Shown here in pieces: positions 12,821-27,176 of a stretch of 64,000 bases of DNA. Below the pieces are notes generated by a model that saw nothing but the letters and a program-made list of their open reading frames with translations, searched no databases and had not been told where the DNA came from. Within the stretch, counting starts at the first letter, position 1; each line of letters starts with the position of its first letter. The DNA lies in contig SCHM01000002.1 of NCBI GenBank assembly GCA_004123355.1, positions 4,065,569 to 4,129,568 on the forward strand, read 5' to 3'. Made by a program: the position numbers and the translations under genes. The stretch comes from Amphirosellinia nigrospora. Lineage: Eukaryota > Ascomycota > Sordariomycetes > Xylariales > Xylariaceae.

Positions 12821-15800
12821 AAATATTAAAGTATAAAAAAATCTTTGCTAATTTTAGCAAATCGATTTAACTAAACTATATTATAATTATAGTTTTTTAT
12901 ATAGTATTAAATAATATTTTAGTTTATTTTATTTTTTTTATTTTTTATTTAAGTAGCTATAATTAAAAGCTTTAATAAAAAGCCGGAAATTATTTATAAG
13001 CGTATTAATAATAATAAAAATATCGGCGGGAATTAGTATTAAAATAAAAGCTTTAATTATTTTACGTAACTTTTTATAAAAACGTTTATTAAGTTTAAAT
13101 ATAAATAGCACCTTTAATAAAAGCTATTTTTTCGTTTTTTTTAGCAATATAAAGCAGAAGTTATATTTAAACTAATATTTATTAATAAGTTTTTATAAGT
13201 GCTAAAAATAATATATTAAATATTAATAGTTATATTTATATTTTTAATTTTTTTAATTAAATAATTAAAATTTTTTTTTTTTAGTTAAAATAATATTTAA
13301 ATATAATTTTATTTTATAAATATTATTTTTATTATTATTATTAAATATTAATTAGTTTCGATAAGTTTTAATAATAGTATTATTTGTTTAAAAAAGTTTT
13401 TATTATTTTTATATAATTATAACTACGCAATAAAAATAATAAAATATATATAATAATATTTAAAAAAATCTAGTTCGTAGGTTAAATTATTAATTTTACG
13501 TTTAATAATTTAAAGTTTAATATATTATTATAAATATTTTTAAAAACTTATTAAATAATAATAATTATTATATAAATAAAAAAAACTTTATTATTTAGTT
13601 TAAATTTTAATATTTAATATTATTATTAAAATATTTTTTATTATAATAATAAAATTATAGCTAATTTAATATTTATTATAAATAATTATATAAAAATTTA
13701 TTTTTATAGTTATATATTTATTTAGCTTATAAATATATTAAAAAAGCTAAAAAGTTTAAATTTAAATAATTATTTATATAAATAAATTATATAGCTTATA
13801 AAAATATAAAATTAAAGTTTTATTATCAAATAAAAACTATATTAAACTAGTTCGACTTAAAATATATATAATATAAATATATTATAATTTTAATTATTTA
13901 GTTTTTTTTTTAAATAAACTATTTTTTATAAATAATACGTAATAGTTATTAATAATTTAATATTTAATGCTTTTTATATATTTTTTTAAAATTAAAAATA
14001 AATTTATAATTATAATTAAAAATAATTTTTTAAAAATATTTTAATTATTTAAAAATAATTATTTAATTAAAACTATTATTTAGTTTTTAATAATATATTT
14101 ATATTACTAGAAATTATAAACGTCCGTTTAAACGTATAATAAAAAACTATTATTATATAATTATATATATTAAACTTTTTAGCTATTATAAAATATTTTA
14201 TAATTTAATTAAATAATAATAAAATAAATTAATTATAATTATTTATATTAAATATATTTTAAGTTTAATTAAATATAAACTATTTATTAGTTTTTATTTA
14301 TTATTATAACTAAATTATATTTTAAATATTTATAATATTTTATAATATATTATAATTTTTTATAAATTAAATATAGTTTTAAAGCTTTTATTATTAATTA
14401 AATCCGAAATAATATTTTTTATTATATATAATATATAATATTTGTTATATTATATATAAAACGTAAAATCGTTTAATTTTTTATATTTATTATAAATTAA
14501 ACTATTTATAAAAAAAATAAATATTTAGCTTTAAAAAAATAATAGCGTTTTTATTATTATATAATTTATAAAATTAATTTTAATAAAATTTGTTTAAAAT
14601 TTTTTTATAACGAAAGTTATTTTATATTTTAGCTCGAAATTATGTTTAAACGCGTTTTATTATTATTTTTATAATATATTTTATTATATTTTATATAAAA
14701 TTTAATATTATAAGTTTTTATAATCGTTTTAATTTATTTTTAAATCGATAATATTTTATACTATAATAAATTAATTTAACGTATTTAAAATATAATTAAA
14801 TATTTTAATAAATAAAATATTTAAAAATTTATATAATAAATATAAATAATAAGCTAATTATTTGTTTTATTAATAATAAAAATATTTAATAAAATTTAAT
14901 TAATAATATTTTTTATAGCTAAATAATTTATTAAAAATTATATAATATTTATTTAAAAATTATAATATAAAGCTTTTTATAACTTATATAAAATATATTT
15001 TTATTTAAAAAAACTATATTTAGTTTTAGCTTATAATAAAATTAATTTAAATATATTATTAACTATTTATATAAAAAGTATAAGTTCGTTAGTTTTTATT
15101 TAAAATTTAGTTTAATATAAAAAACTATAATATTAAAACTTTATTTAAAAATTTATTAATTTATAATATAAAATATAATCTAGGTTATAATAATAAAATA
15201 TAGTTTTAAAATAAATAATATTTTAAATAATATTAAAAAAACTATTTTAGCTAATATAAATATAATATATAGTTTATATATAATGTTTATATAATTTAGT
15301 TATTATTTATTACTTTTTTTTTTTTAATAATTTTTAATAAATAAAACTATTTTACGTTTTTATAAAAGCTCGGCTAATATTATAATAAAAAAAAAAGTTA
15401 TAAAAAAATCTATTTATATTAAAATATTGCTTAAAAGTTTAAAAGTTTTTAAAAAATATAAACTATTTAAATATTTATACGCGTTTAATAATAATAAATA
15501 TTTTAAAATATTAATACGAAATTTAAAAAGTTTAATAAAAAATAACTAATAAAAACTTTTTAATAATATAATAATATTTTTTAACTAAAACAAACTAAAA
15601 ATAATATTTAAATATTATAATATTTTTTATATTAAAAAAAATAATAATATTATTAATAAAATATAATAAAAAAAAATAAAAATAAAAAACTTATTTATAT
15701 TTTTAAATATAATTAAAAAATTTATATATTTTATTAATATTACGTTAAATTATTTTTTTATAAAAGCTAATAATAAATTATTTTTTATAATTAAAATAAA

Positions 15801-18800
15801 CTAAAAATTATAAAAAAAAAACGGTTATATTAAATAAATAATATAACTTTTTTATAAAACTTTTAATTATTTTATTTTATAAAAAAAAAAAATAACTATT
15901 AAAATAATAACTTTATTAAATTATTATAAATTAATAATTATTTAGCTTTTATTTACGCTATAAACTTTTTTTAAATAATAAATATAAAATATATAAAAAT
16001 ATAATTTTATTTATTTAAATTATAATTTATTTTATAAATTAATTATAATTTTATTAAAAACTTTTATATTTTTTTAACTAAAAAAATAAGCTTTTATATT
16101 TAGCTTTTTTTTTATTAATTATTAATAAAAAAATTTTAAGCTATTTTATTTTAAAAATATTAACTTTGTTTTTATTTATTTAAATATTATAAGCTTTAAT
16201 AATTTTAATAAATTTAGCTATTTTAAAAGCTTTTTTAATATAAATATAAATATTATTATTAATTATTTTAAAAAAATTTATAAACTTTTAATATTTAAAT
16301 AAAATATTTTTTAATAGTTTAAACTTAAAAAACTTTTTAATATTAATATATATATTTTTTAATAATATAATTTTAATATTTATAATAAATTATATTTATA
16401 TTAATAAAAAAAATATTTAAAAGCTAAATATTAAAATATCGATAATTAAAAGTAAAAATATTATTTTTACGTAAATTAATAATATAAATTTAGTTTATTA
16501 AGCGTTATTATAAAATAATTATAAAATTAGCTAATTTATTTATAAAATTAGTTTTATTAGTATTATATCGGTTATAATAGCTATAATAATTAATATTATT
16601 AAATTTAATATTATAATAATAAATAAATTTAAAATAACTAAAATTTAACTAATTATTTTAGCTAATAATATTATTAAAATAACTATTATAGCTAAAATTT
16701 TTATAGCTAATTTTTATAAGCTAATATATATATTATTATTATAATTTTATAATTTATTTTAATTTAATATTTTATTTATTTTAATTAAATATTATAATAT
16801 TAATAATTAAATAACTTTAAAAGTTTTCGCGTTTATTATAATATTTATTATATTTTATTATTATTATAAAATAAAAATTATAATTAATAAATAATAGTTT
16901 ATATTTAATTATAAATATATATTTTATTAGCTATAATAGTTATAATATATATATTAATATTTTTATATATATTATAATATAACTAAAACTTCGAAATTAA
17001 TAATAAAATTATTAAATTATAAAAAATAATAATATTTTTAAAATTAATAATAGTTTTATAAAATAAAAAAATTATTAATTAATATATTTATTATAGTTTT
17101 TTATTTATAATTTAATTTTTTTTTTGTACTTTATAATTTTAAACTATTTATTATTATTAATTTTTAAATAAAAACTTAAATTTAGCTTAATATATTATTT
17201 TATACGTTTATTTTTAATAATAATTATTTAGTTTTATATTTTTTATTATATATTTTAACGTATTAAAATATTTATTGCTAATTATAGTTTATTTATATTT
17301 AAATTAATATATTTTTATATTTTAATAGTTAAAAATATATATAAAACAATATATATATTTAAATATAAAACTTTATTATATACGTTTATATTCGGCGCTT
17401 TAAATAAAATTTTTAATTTAAAGATTTTATTTAATTTATTTTTATAAATAATAAATTATCGTTAAAAATATTTTATTTTTTAACTATATTTTTTTAGCTA
17501 ATTTATACTAGCTTAAATATTAAAAAAGTTTATTTTATAAAATAATACTTAAATATAATATTTATATATATTATTTAAAAGTAATAAATAAAATATTAAT
17601 ATAATATATATTTTATAAAAATATATAGTTATATTTTATATATATAAAATAAAAATAATAATTTATATTTTTATAATATTTATAATAAATAAAAGCTAAA
17701 CTAAATATAATAAAAATATTATTATAATATTTTATTATATTATATTTAGATTTTTTTTATTTAAACGTATATTATTAGCTTAATATGCTATAATAGCTAT
17801 TACGTTTTTTATTATAATAACGCTTATAATCGCTATTATATTATAGCTATAGTTGCGGCTACGGTTATAGTTATATAGCTATAGTTTTAGCTACTATTAT
17901 AACTACTATTATGTTTTTTATTTTATTATTACGTTTTTATTTATAAGCATTTTTTTTTTTATTTTTTTTATAATAGCTACGATTTTATTATAATCGTTAT
18001 TATATTTATTATTTATTATTAAAATAATAATAAACGTTTATAATAAAATTAATATTTATTTTTTAATTAATAATAATTAAAATATTTATAGTTATTATAT
18101 TTAAAACGTAAATTTTAAAAGTTTTTATTATTATTTTTTAAATAGTTATAAAAAAGTTTAATGTTTAAAAACTTATTTTATTTTTTATTTAATTTATATA
18201 TATTTTATTAATTTTTTATATATTTATTTAATATATTTTTTTTTTTAATAAATAAATATAATAATAATTATTTAGTTTATTAATCGTAATATTTTTTATA
18301 ATATTTTATTAATTAAAATTATTTTACTAAAGTTTTATTTTTATAAGTATTATAATTTATATTAATAAATTAAAAATATGTTTTATTTTATATTATATTA
18401 AATAAAAAAAAAATTTTTTAAAAACTTTTTTATATATATTTAAACGTATTTTAAAACGTTTTTTTAGCTTTTTAAATATTAAGCTTAAGTTTATTTTTTG
18501 CTAAATATAATTAATAAGCTTAATTTTATTATTTTACTATAAAAAACAAAACTTATAAAAAAATATTAAATAGTTTTAAAATTTAGCTATTATTTTAATT
18601 TTATATATTAAACTTATATATAGTTTAAATATATCGGAAAATATATATATATTTATATAAATAATATTTTTTTTATTTATAATAATTTTTTTATTTTTAA
18701 TTTTTAATTAAAGTTTAAAACTTTAATATTTTATATTTAATTTTATAAGTATTTTATTATAAAATATTAAAAATAAAGTTTATAATAATAATATTTATTA

Positions 18801-20140
18801 TTATAATATAGTTATAAAGCCGGTTTTATTATTTATAAATTAAATTATTATTAAAGTTATTTATTTTTTTATATTATTTTATTATTATGTTTATTATTTT
18901 ATATTATTATTTATTTCGATTAAAAAATATATTCTACGTTTTTTATAATATTTTTAAAGTAATAAAAAAAAGCAAAATAAAAATATTATATTACGTTTAT
19001 TATATTCGGAAATAAAAGCGGAAATATTATTATCTTTTTTTTTTTATTTATAGTATTATTAAATTAATTATTATATTATAAAAAGCTTGCTAATTAATAT
19101 AATTAAAATAAAATATTAATAAAAATATAATATTAATTTTTTTAAACTTTATAAAACGCTAAAATTTTAATTTATTTATATAATTAAATTAAGTTTATTA
19201 TTAATTTGTTTAATATTTTTTATATTTTTTATATTTAGTTAATTCGATTTTATTTAAATTATTATTTTATTATTATTTTAAAAATATATTTATAGTTTTA
19301 CGTTAAATTTTAAATATTAGTTTAATTTTTTAAACAAAAACTTTATAAGTTTTTAATTTATTATTATTAATTAAGTTTATTAATATTAATATTAGTTTTA
19401 GTTATTTTTACGCTAATTTTATTTTTTTTATTTTATTTTAACTTTTTAAATTATATTATTAAACGATTTATAAACGTTTTTAATAAACTTATATTAATAA
19501 TAATTATTTATTTTAATAATTGCTACGTTAAAAATTAAAAAAAAAATAACTTTAAATAAAATTTTCGATAATAAATTTAATATTTAATTTAATAAATAAT
19601 TAAATACGTAAAAAAACTATTATTATATTAATTTTATAATTATTGTTTTTATATAATATTATAAATAATAACTTAAAATAAAAAAATATATATAAATAAA
19701 ATAAAATAAAATATATATAATTTATAACTATATTTTAATAATAAAACTAATATATTTATAAACTTTAATAATAAACTAAAACGTTTAAAAATTTATAATA
19801 AAATTAAAATATTCGGAATAATTAATTAATAAAAATCCGTAACGTTTATAACTTTATAATAACTTTAGCTACGTAAAAACTAATATATTTAAAATATAAA
19901 AATATTTTACTAACTTTTTTTAAAGCTAAATAACTAGCTTATTTAAAAGCTTTAAAAAATATAAAAATAAAATATAAATAAATTAACGTTAAAATAATAT
20001 TTGCTTTAATTAATAATACGTATAAATTATACGCTTAATTATTACAAAAATTAATATTTTTTAACTTTAAAAATTAAAAATAAATAGTTTTAATATAGTT
20101 TAATATTTATAAAACTATAATAAAGCACTATTTTAAAAAA

Positions 20141-20331
20141 TATTATAAGTTATAAAATAAAGCTTAATTAAAAAAAAAAATCTATTATTAAATTTACGTA
20201 GTAAATCTAATAATAAATTCTTAACTAATAATATGCTAGCTATTTATTTAAATATAAGTATATTAAATAGTTTCTTTTTACGTTTTACGTAAAAAGCTAC
20301 TAGTAATATAAACCCTTTAAAAGCTTTATTA
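20141..20331. repeat. Family B LTR, right copy
   Basis: About 191 bp partner of 12629-12820. Confidence 0.65.
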
Positions 20332-21513
20332 CTTATAAAATTAAAAAATAAATTAACTATATTTATAAACGTTTAATTATTTTTAATTATTATTTTATAT
20401 TTTATTAAAATATTATAAAATATTTTATATTTTAGCAAAAATAAACGTAAATTTATTATTAAATATTATTAATAGTTTAAATTAAACAATATTTATATAT
20501 ATATTATAAACTTATTAAAATATTTAAAATAAAAGTTTTAGTAAATTTATATTTTTTTTAATATTAAATATATATAATATTTTTTATTTTTTAAATAAAT
20601 ATTTAAATATAAATATAATAACGTTAATTATAATAAACTATTTAATAAATAAATATAATTATATTTTATATTATAATAATTATAAAATATTACTATATTA
20701 CAAAAAACTTTTTTTTAAAATATTTATAATTATAACTTTTAATTATAAATTTTAGTTTATTTCCGTTTTTATAAATAAACTATATAAAATAATATATATA
20801 TATTAATTATAAAAATATTATAAACTATAAAATAAATAAAATTATAAATATATTAATTAAAAATTAAAAATATATATAATTATTATAATATTATTTATAA
20901 TATTATATATAGCTTTAATTTTTTATATTTCGATAAAATATTATTTTATAAAATAAAAATAATTTTTTAATATTATTTAATTTAATTAAAAAAACTAAAC
21001 TATAAAAAAAACTATAAAAGCTATTATTATAAAAAAACGATTTAAATAAATATATAAAAAAAATAAAAAAAATAGCGTAATTATTAAATCGGCTAAAAAA
21101 ACTTACGTTATATTTAAAAATATATAACTAATTAAGCTAATAAAAATTAATATAAACTTAATTTAATATAAAAAATTATATATTAATTTTTAAAAAAAAA
21201 TAATCTAAAAAAATAAACCGCTTATTAAATAAACTAAACTTTTTATAATATAATAAAAGTTTAAAATATATAAAATAAAAATATATTTATATTAAACGTT
21301 TTATAATTTAGAAAATATTAATTATTATATAAATTAATTATAAAAATATTTAAAAATTTATTATTAAGTTAAAAAATAAAAAATTTAAAAAAAAAAATAA
21401 TAAAATTTAAAAAAAAAAAAAATTTACTATAAAAAAGTACGAACGTTTTAACTTTATTATCGGAAGCTATAATATTAAATAAACTAAAAAAAATAAACTT
21501 TAATAATAACGTA

Positions 21514-22301
21514 CCACATAACTATCTTGGCCATATAACTATTTTAGCCACTTAAGCTTAACATTTTACTAAAATTATAATAACTTTATAAAACTAAGTT
21601 TAATCGGGAAATAATTTATAAGGTTAATATATAACTATATTTAGTATATAAATATAATTTTTTTAATTTTTTACGCTAGCTTAATAAGGTTATATACCCC
21701 GGTTTTTAAAGTAAGCTAAAAATAAAGCTAAAATAAAATCTTAGTTAATACTAGCGTATAATTTTATTTAAAATTTTAAAAAAATAAAATTAAATTTAGT
21801 ACGTTTTTTTATACTTTATATATTTTTTTCGAATCTTTGAAGCTAGGTTTAGTATTTCTTTTTATTTTTTAAAGTATAAAAAATGTAAAAATTAAATAAA
21901 AAAATTAAAAAAAATTAAAAAATAATAAAAAATAATAAAATTTTACACTTTAAAAAATAAAAATAAATATTAAACCTACGTTAAAAGTTTAGAAAAATAT
22001 ATATATAATAAAAAAACGTAATAAATCTAATTTTAATTTTTTCAAAATTTTAGTAAAATTATACGCTAGTATACACTAGGGTTATTTAAGTTTATTTTTA
22101 GCTTATTTAAAAACCGGGGTATATAACCTTATTAAGCTAGCGTAAAAAATTAAAAAAAATTATATTTATATATAAATATAGTTATATATTAACCCTATAA
22201 ATTATTTCCCGATTAAGCTTAGTTCCGTAAAGTTATTATAATTTAGTAAAATGTTAAGCCTAAGTGGCCAGCATGCTTGTGTGGCTAGGATGGTTGTGTG
22301 G
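21514..22301. mobile_element. Foldback / long-TIR element, 788 bp, non-coding
   Basis: Almost the whole element is one inverted repeat. The left arm (about 21514-21880) and right arm (about 21940-22301) are reverse complements, meeting at an A-rich centre near 21909. Shared blocks include GGCCACTTAGGCTTAACATT, TTAATCGGGAAATAATTTAT and GGTTATATACCCCGGTTTTT. It is bounded by TA on both sides, compatible with a TA target duplication; the inverted match extends a few bases further into ACGTA. The outer left arm is RIP-mutated (ACCACATAACTATC) while the right arm keeps the older form (reverse complement ACCACACAACCATC). No coding capacity. Probably a non-autonomous DNA element. Confidence 0.7.
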
Positions 22302-22712
22302 TACGTTATATAATATTTTATAAAAAACTTTAAAAATAATATAAAAGTACTAAAAAATTTTATAACGTAAACTTTAACTTAATTAAACTTTTAATATAAT
22401 TATAAATATAATTAAATATAGTATAAAATAATGCTTTTAATAAGCTATATTTAAATAATAATAAAGTTATAGTATAAAAAAAAAATAACGCGAAAAAAAA
22501 ACGCGTATAATAAAAAAATACGTTTATATATATTTAAATATTATATTAAGCAAAAAAACTTTAAATAACGTATAAAAAAACTAGTATAATAATTAATAGT
22601 ATAAAAGTTTATAAAAAGTTATATTAATAAAAACTTAAAGCGATCTTTTTTTTTGCTAAAAAGTAGTTATAATTTTAATTTTAGTTAAATTACTTTTTTT
22701 TCGAAAAAAAAT

Positions 22713-22943
22713 AATTATAAATTTATAAGCTTTAATAGCTATGCTTTACTAGCTATAATACTTATAATTTTTATTTATAATAACTATTATTTATAATAAA
22801 TATAATTATAGCTACTTTATATAAGTATTTAAACAGCTATTTATAACGTAAACTTAAACTTTTTTTTTTTTACTTTATTTGTAGATTTATATATAATATA
22901 TTATATATATTAAAGCTTTGTTTTTAAAATATAAAGCATAACA
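22713..22943. repeat. Family A LTR, right copy, RIP-mutated
   Basis: Shorter (231 bp), with a gap in the middle but the same order of motifs as 7401-7670, including TTTGTAGATTTATATATAAT and the end GCATAACA. Confidence 0.75.
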
Positions 22944-25900
22944 TTATTATATTAAATTTAAATATATTATAAATATAAAGTTATATTAAGCTTAATAATA
23001 AGTTTATTAATATATATAACTTTTTTAATAGTTTAAACTAGCGCTAATAATTCGGCTTTTATAATAAACGTTATAACTATATTTTATTTATTAGTTTTTT
23101 AGTTTATAGTTTTATTAAAAAGTTTTATAATATAAGCTTAAAAGCTTTTTTTATTAATAAATTATTAATAATAATATATTATTAATTATTATAAAATTAT
23201 TTTTATTATTAAATTATAATATATAATATATATAAGTAATAAATATAAAATATTTTATTTATAGTTTTATAATATTTAAAAAAAAGTTATAATTAAACTA
23301 TAATAGCTTAAAAATAATAAACGTTATATTTAAGCGTATAATAATAATTATATAAAATCGAACTTATTTTTTATTAATATATTATATATTTAAAAATAAA
23401 ACTATTTTTTATATAAAATAGTTTATTTGTTTTATTAAAATAATAATATATATTATAGTATTTATATTTTAAAATTTAACAATTTTTTTAATATAAAAAG
23501 CTTAAAATATTATAATAGTTATTTTTATTTTTTAAATTATTTTTATTTTTAAAAACTATTATAAGTTTTCGTTTTTAGTTAATTTATATTAAGATTTTAA
23601 TATAATAATCGCTATATTAGCTATTTTAAAGCTTTTAAAAATATATATAATTATTATATTATTAATATAAACGAAAATAAATATTTTTTTTTTAAAAAAT
23701 AATAAAGTTTATAAAATATTAGTTTAAAATTAATTTTATTTAATAATTTTAAAAGTTTTTTTTATATATAAAAAAAACTTTTATAAGTTATAAAAAGCTT
23801 ATAATAATTTAACTATAATATTTATTTTTTATAGCTAAAAAATATATATATAAACTTTTTTAATAATTTTATATTAAAAAATATTTATAATATTATTATT
23901 TAAATTTAAAATTAAATTTAATAATAATTATTATTAAAGTTTTAAACGATTTTTTTATTAAAGTATTTATATAAATATTTTTTTATTATAGCTTAGTTTT
24001 TAATTTTTACGTATTATTAGCTAGGTTTTATATTTATTAAATTATATATATATATTTATATATAATTAAAAACTAGTTTGTTTAAAGTTAAGTTTTTAAG
24101 TATTTTTTTTAGGTTTTTATTTTTTAATAGCTTTATAAATAAATATATTTTATTTGTTTAAAATAATCTTTTAATAAATATAAATCGAGCTTTTTATATT
24201 ATTTTAAAAATAAAAATAGATTTTAATAATATATATGCTTTTTTTTAATAGTTTTATAAATAAGTTTTAAATAATATATTATTAGTTTAAAAACTTTTTT
24301 TATTTAGTTTATAAGCTTTTATAAAAGTATTTTTTTTATTTTATTTAAAGCTTTTATTAATATTTAATATTTACGATTAAATAAATAATAAATAATAAGC
24401 TTTTATAAAAGTATTTTTATTTTATTTTATTTAAAGCTTTATTAATATTTAATATTTATAATTAAATAAATAATAAATAATAAACTTTTATAAAAGTATT
24501 TTTTTTTTAAAGCTTTTATTAATATTTAATATTTATAATTAAATAAATAATAAATTATAAACTTTTATAAAAGTATTTTTTATAACTTAATATTATTTTT
24601 TTTTATATTTAATATTTAAACTTAAATATTATAATATTTAAAAAACTTTTTAATAATTTAGCTTTTTATATTTTAATAGTTATTTTTTATTTATAATAAA
24701 TAATTTATATAATCGAACTATATTAAAATATATAGTTTATAATTTAATAAATTAATTTAAAAATATAAGCTTATTTTAATTTTAATATAAATAGCTAAAT
24801 TAATTATAGTTTATATTTAAATTAATAAGTTTTAATTATATTATAATTAAGTTAAATAATATAGCTTTTAATAATTTTAATAATATAAATATATTAAAAA
24901 AAATTTTAAATTAATATATAAATAATTTTTCGGCGTATAATTTTTTAAATTATTTTTATAAGCTTATTATTATTTAAATTTATTTTTTATTTAGTTTAAT
25001 TTAATAGTTTAATAAAATTTTTTAATAATAATTTTTTAATTTATTATTTTTTATTATAAAAAATATTAATTATTATTTTAATTATATTTTAATAATTAAT
25101 TTAGTTAATAAATTTTTTATAATTTTTTTAGTTTATTTTTAAAAAATTATTTTTAAACTTATTTTTATTATTACTAAAAAACTTATTTTTATTAAAAATA
25201 ATATTTTTTATAATAATTATTTTATTTTACGTAATAACTAAATTTAATAAATATTAAAAAATTAATATTTTATTAAATATTTTATTTAAGCTTTAAAATT
25301 AAACTTTTTATATTTTTTTTATTATATTTTATAATAATAATTATAATAAAAACTATATTATATATTATTAAATATAAAATATTTAAAGTTTATTTAAAGC
25401 TTATATAATTTATAAATTATTAAAATATAAATAAAACTTTTTATAAAAAGTTTTTTAGCTATTAATATAGCAAAAAGTTCGGTTATATAAAATATATAAT
25501 ACGAACTATTTTAAGCTATAAAAAAATAAAAATTTTATATTTATTTTTTATTAAGCTTATTTATTATTTAATAATAGCTTTAATTTTTATTTTTTTATTA
25601 AAATTTTAAATATATACAAAAAAATTGCAAATTTAATATTATAAATATTTTATATAAGTTTTATTAATTAAATAGTTTTATTTATAATATATTATTTTAT
25701 AATAAAGCTAAATATAATATATATAATTTTTAAAAGCTATTTATATAATATTAACGCGTTTATTATTAATATAATAATTTTATATATATTTAAATATTTA
25801 TTAATAATTAATATTATTTTTTATAAATAATTATTTTTTATATTAAAGTTATTAAATTTATAAAAATTAATTATTAGCTAAATATTAGTTTTAAAAATTT

Positions 25901-26830
25901 TAAATCGAGCTTTTTATATTATTTTTTAATAAACTTTTATAAAACTATAATTAATATATTTTATAGTTTTAATTTTATTATTTTTTTAAAAAATAATTAT
26001 TATTTTTTTAATATATATTAATAATCGTTTTAATAGTTTAAAACTTATATATTTTAAATATTAATATTATTTATATATATTAGCTTATAATTAAAAACGT
26101 TTTATATAAAAATTTAAAAAGTTTTTTTAAATATAAAAGTATATTTTATTAAACGTACTAAAAAGTATTTTATAATAAATTGTTTATATATTCGGGTTAA
26201 TAAATATAAAAGCTTTTTTATTAATATTTTAAAAAATTTAAATTAAGTTTATTTTTTTAATAAATATTTTTATAATTAAAAACTTATAATAAAATAAAAT
26301 TAATAGCTATATTAAAAAAAATTATATTATAAAGCTTATAAACTATAAATTTTTTTAATTTTTATATTTAATATTGATTTTTTATAGTTATATATTTTAA
26401 TCGTATTATTATTAGCTAATATTATATTTTTTAAGTTAATATTTTAAGATTTAAAAAATAATTTATTTAGTTAAAAATATATATATTAAATTTAAAATCT
26501 ATTATAACGTAATTATATAATATATATAATTTAACGAGCTTTTTATTAATTATAAAAAGCTTATAATATATATTTAATAGCTATATAAATTAATTTTTAT
26601 ATTAATTTATAAATTAATTGTTAAATTTAATATGTTTTTTTTTGCTAGTTTTTAATATGTTTTATTGCTTTTTTAATATTATTTTTAATAATTATTCGTA
26701 TATAAATAAATATTTAAAATAAATATTAGTTTTAAAATTTTTAAAATAAAGCTTTAAAAAAATAAACTAATAATTTATAATTAAATATTTTTTATAATAA
26801 TCTATATAGTTTATTATATTAAAGTTTTTT
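22944..26830. other. Interior of the outermost element, RIP-mutated
   Basis: 3.9 kb of AT-rich sequence between two nested inserts, assigned to the outermost element by exclusion. No open frame. It contains the 24.3-24.6 kb tandem repeat. Nothing else recognisable. Confidence 0.4.
24312..24580. repeat. Tandem repeat, unit 76-86 bp, about 3 copies
   Basis: Successive units carry AAGCTTTTATTAATATTTAA, then an ATTAAATAAATAATAAAT segment and CTTTTATAAAAGTATTTTT. Unit starts at about 24347, 24433 and 24509. The length difference comes from the T/A-rich spacer. A hairpin core CTTTTATAAAAG occurs in each unit. Confidence 0.7.
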
Positions 26831-27176
26831 TATAACGGAGTAGCTTTATTTTAACCTAAGTACGCTAGCTTTGCTAGTTTGCTTAGGTAAAACTAAAGCA
26901 CGCTAGCTTAGCTAGCTTGCTTAAGTAAAAATAAAATATATAAAACGTATTAATAAGCTTAAGTATACTTAAGCTTATAAACAAGCTTAATAAGCTTTAT
27001 TAATTTTAAGCGGGTTAATTATATTTTATATATATATATATATAAATATAAAACTATAAACTAAATTTTATAGTTAAATTTAATTTATTAGATTTTTTAA
27101 AACTATTTTAATATATTATTTATATATATATTAGTTTAATTTTTTATTACGCTATAAAAATACGTTAGTATTTATA
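26831..27176. repeat. Family C LTR, left copy
   Basis: Retains more GC than the surrounding block: TACGCTAGCTTTGCTAG and CACGCTAGCTTAGCTAGC. Contains repeated GCTAGC/AAGCTT palindromes. Confidence 0.7.

Larger units (their letters stand above)
12629..20331. mobile_element. LTR-bounded retrotransposon fossil (family B), about 7.7 kb
   Basis: Direct repeats of about 190 bp at 12629-12820 and 20141-20331 share TATTATAAGTTATAAA, TTTACGTAGTAAATCTAATA (with changes), TTTTTACGTTTTACGTAAAAA and a GGCTTTATTA-like end. Spacing and repeat size fit an LTR retrotransposon of usual length. No target duplication was found. Interior RIP-mutated, with no surviving open frame; superfamily and orientation not assigned. 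It sits inside the family A element and so is younger than it. Confidence 0.6.
8015..22943. mobile_element. LTR retrotransposon fossil (family A LTRs) with inserts
   Basis: Two same-orientation, RIP-mutated copies of the family A LTR (8015-8285 and 22713-22943) bracket 14.4 kb. Removing the 7.7-kb element at 12629-20331 and the foldback element at 21514-22301 leaves about 6.4 kb, a normal LTR-element length. The flanks read GTTAT on the left and ATTAT after the right LTR core, compatible with one target duplication but not decisive. Broken; superfamily not assigned. The alternative is two unrelated solo LTRs. Confidence 0.5.
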
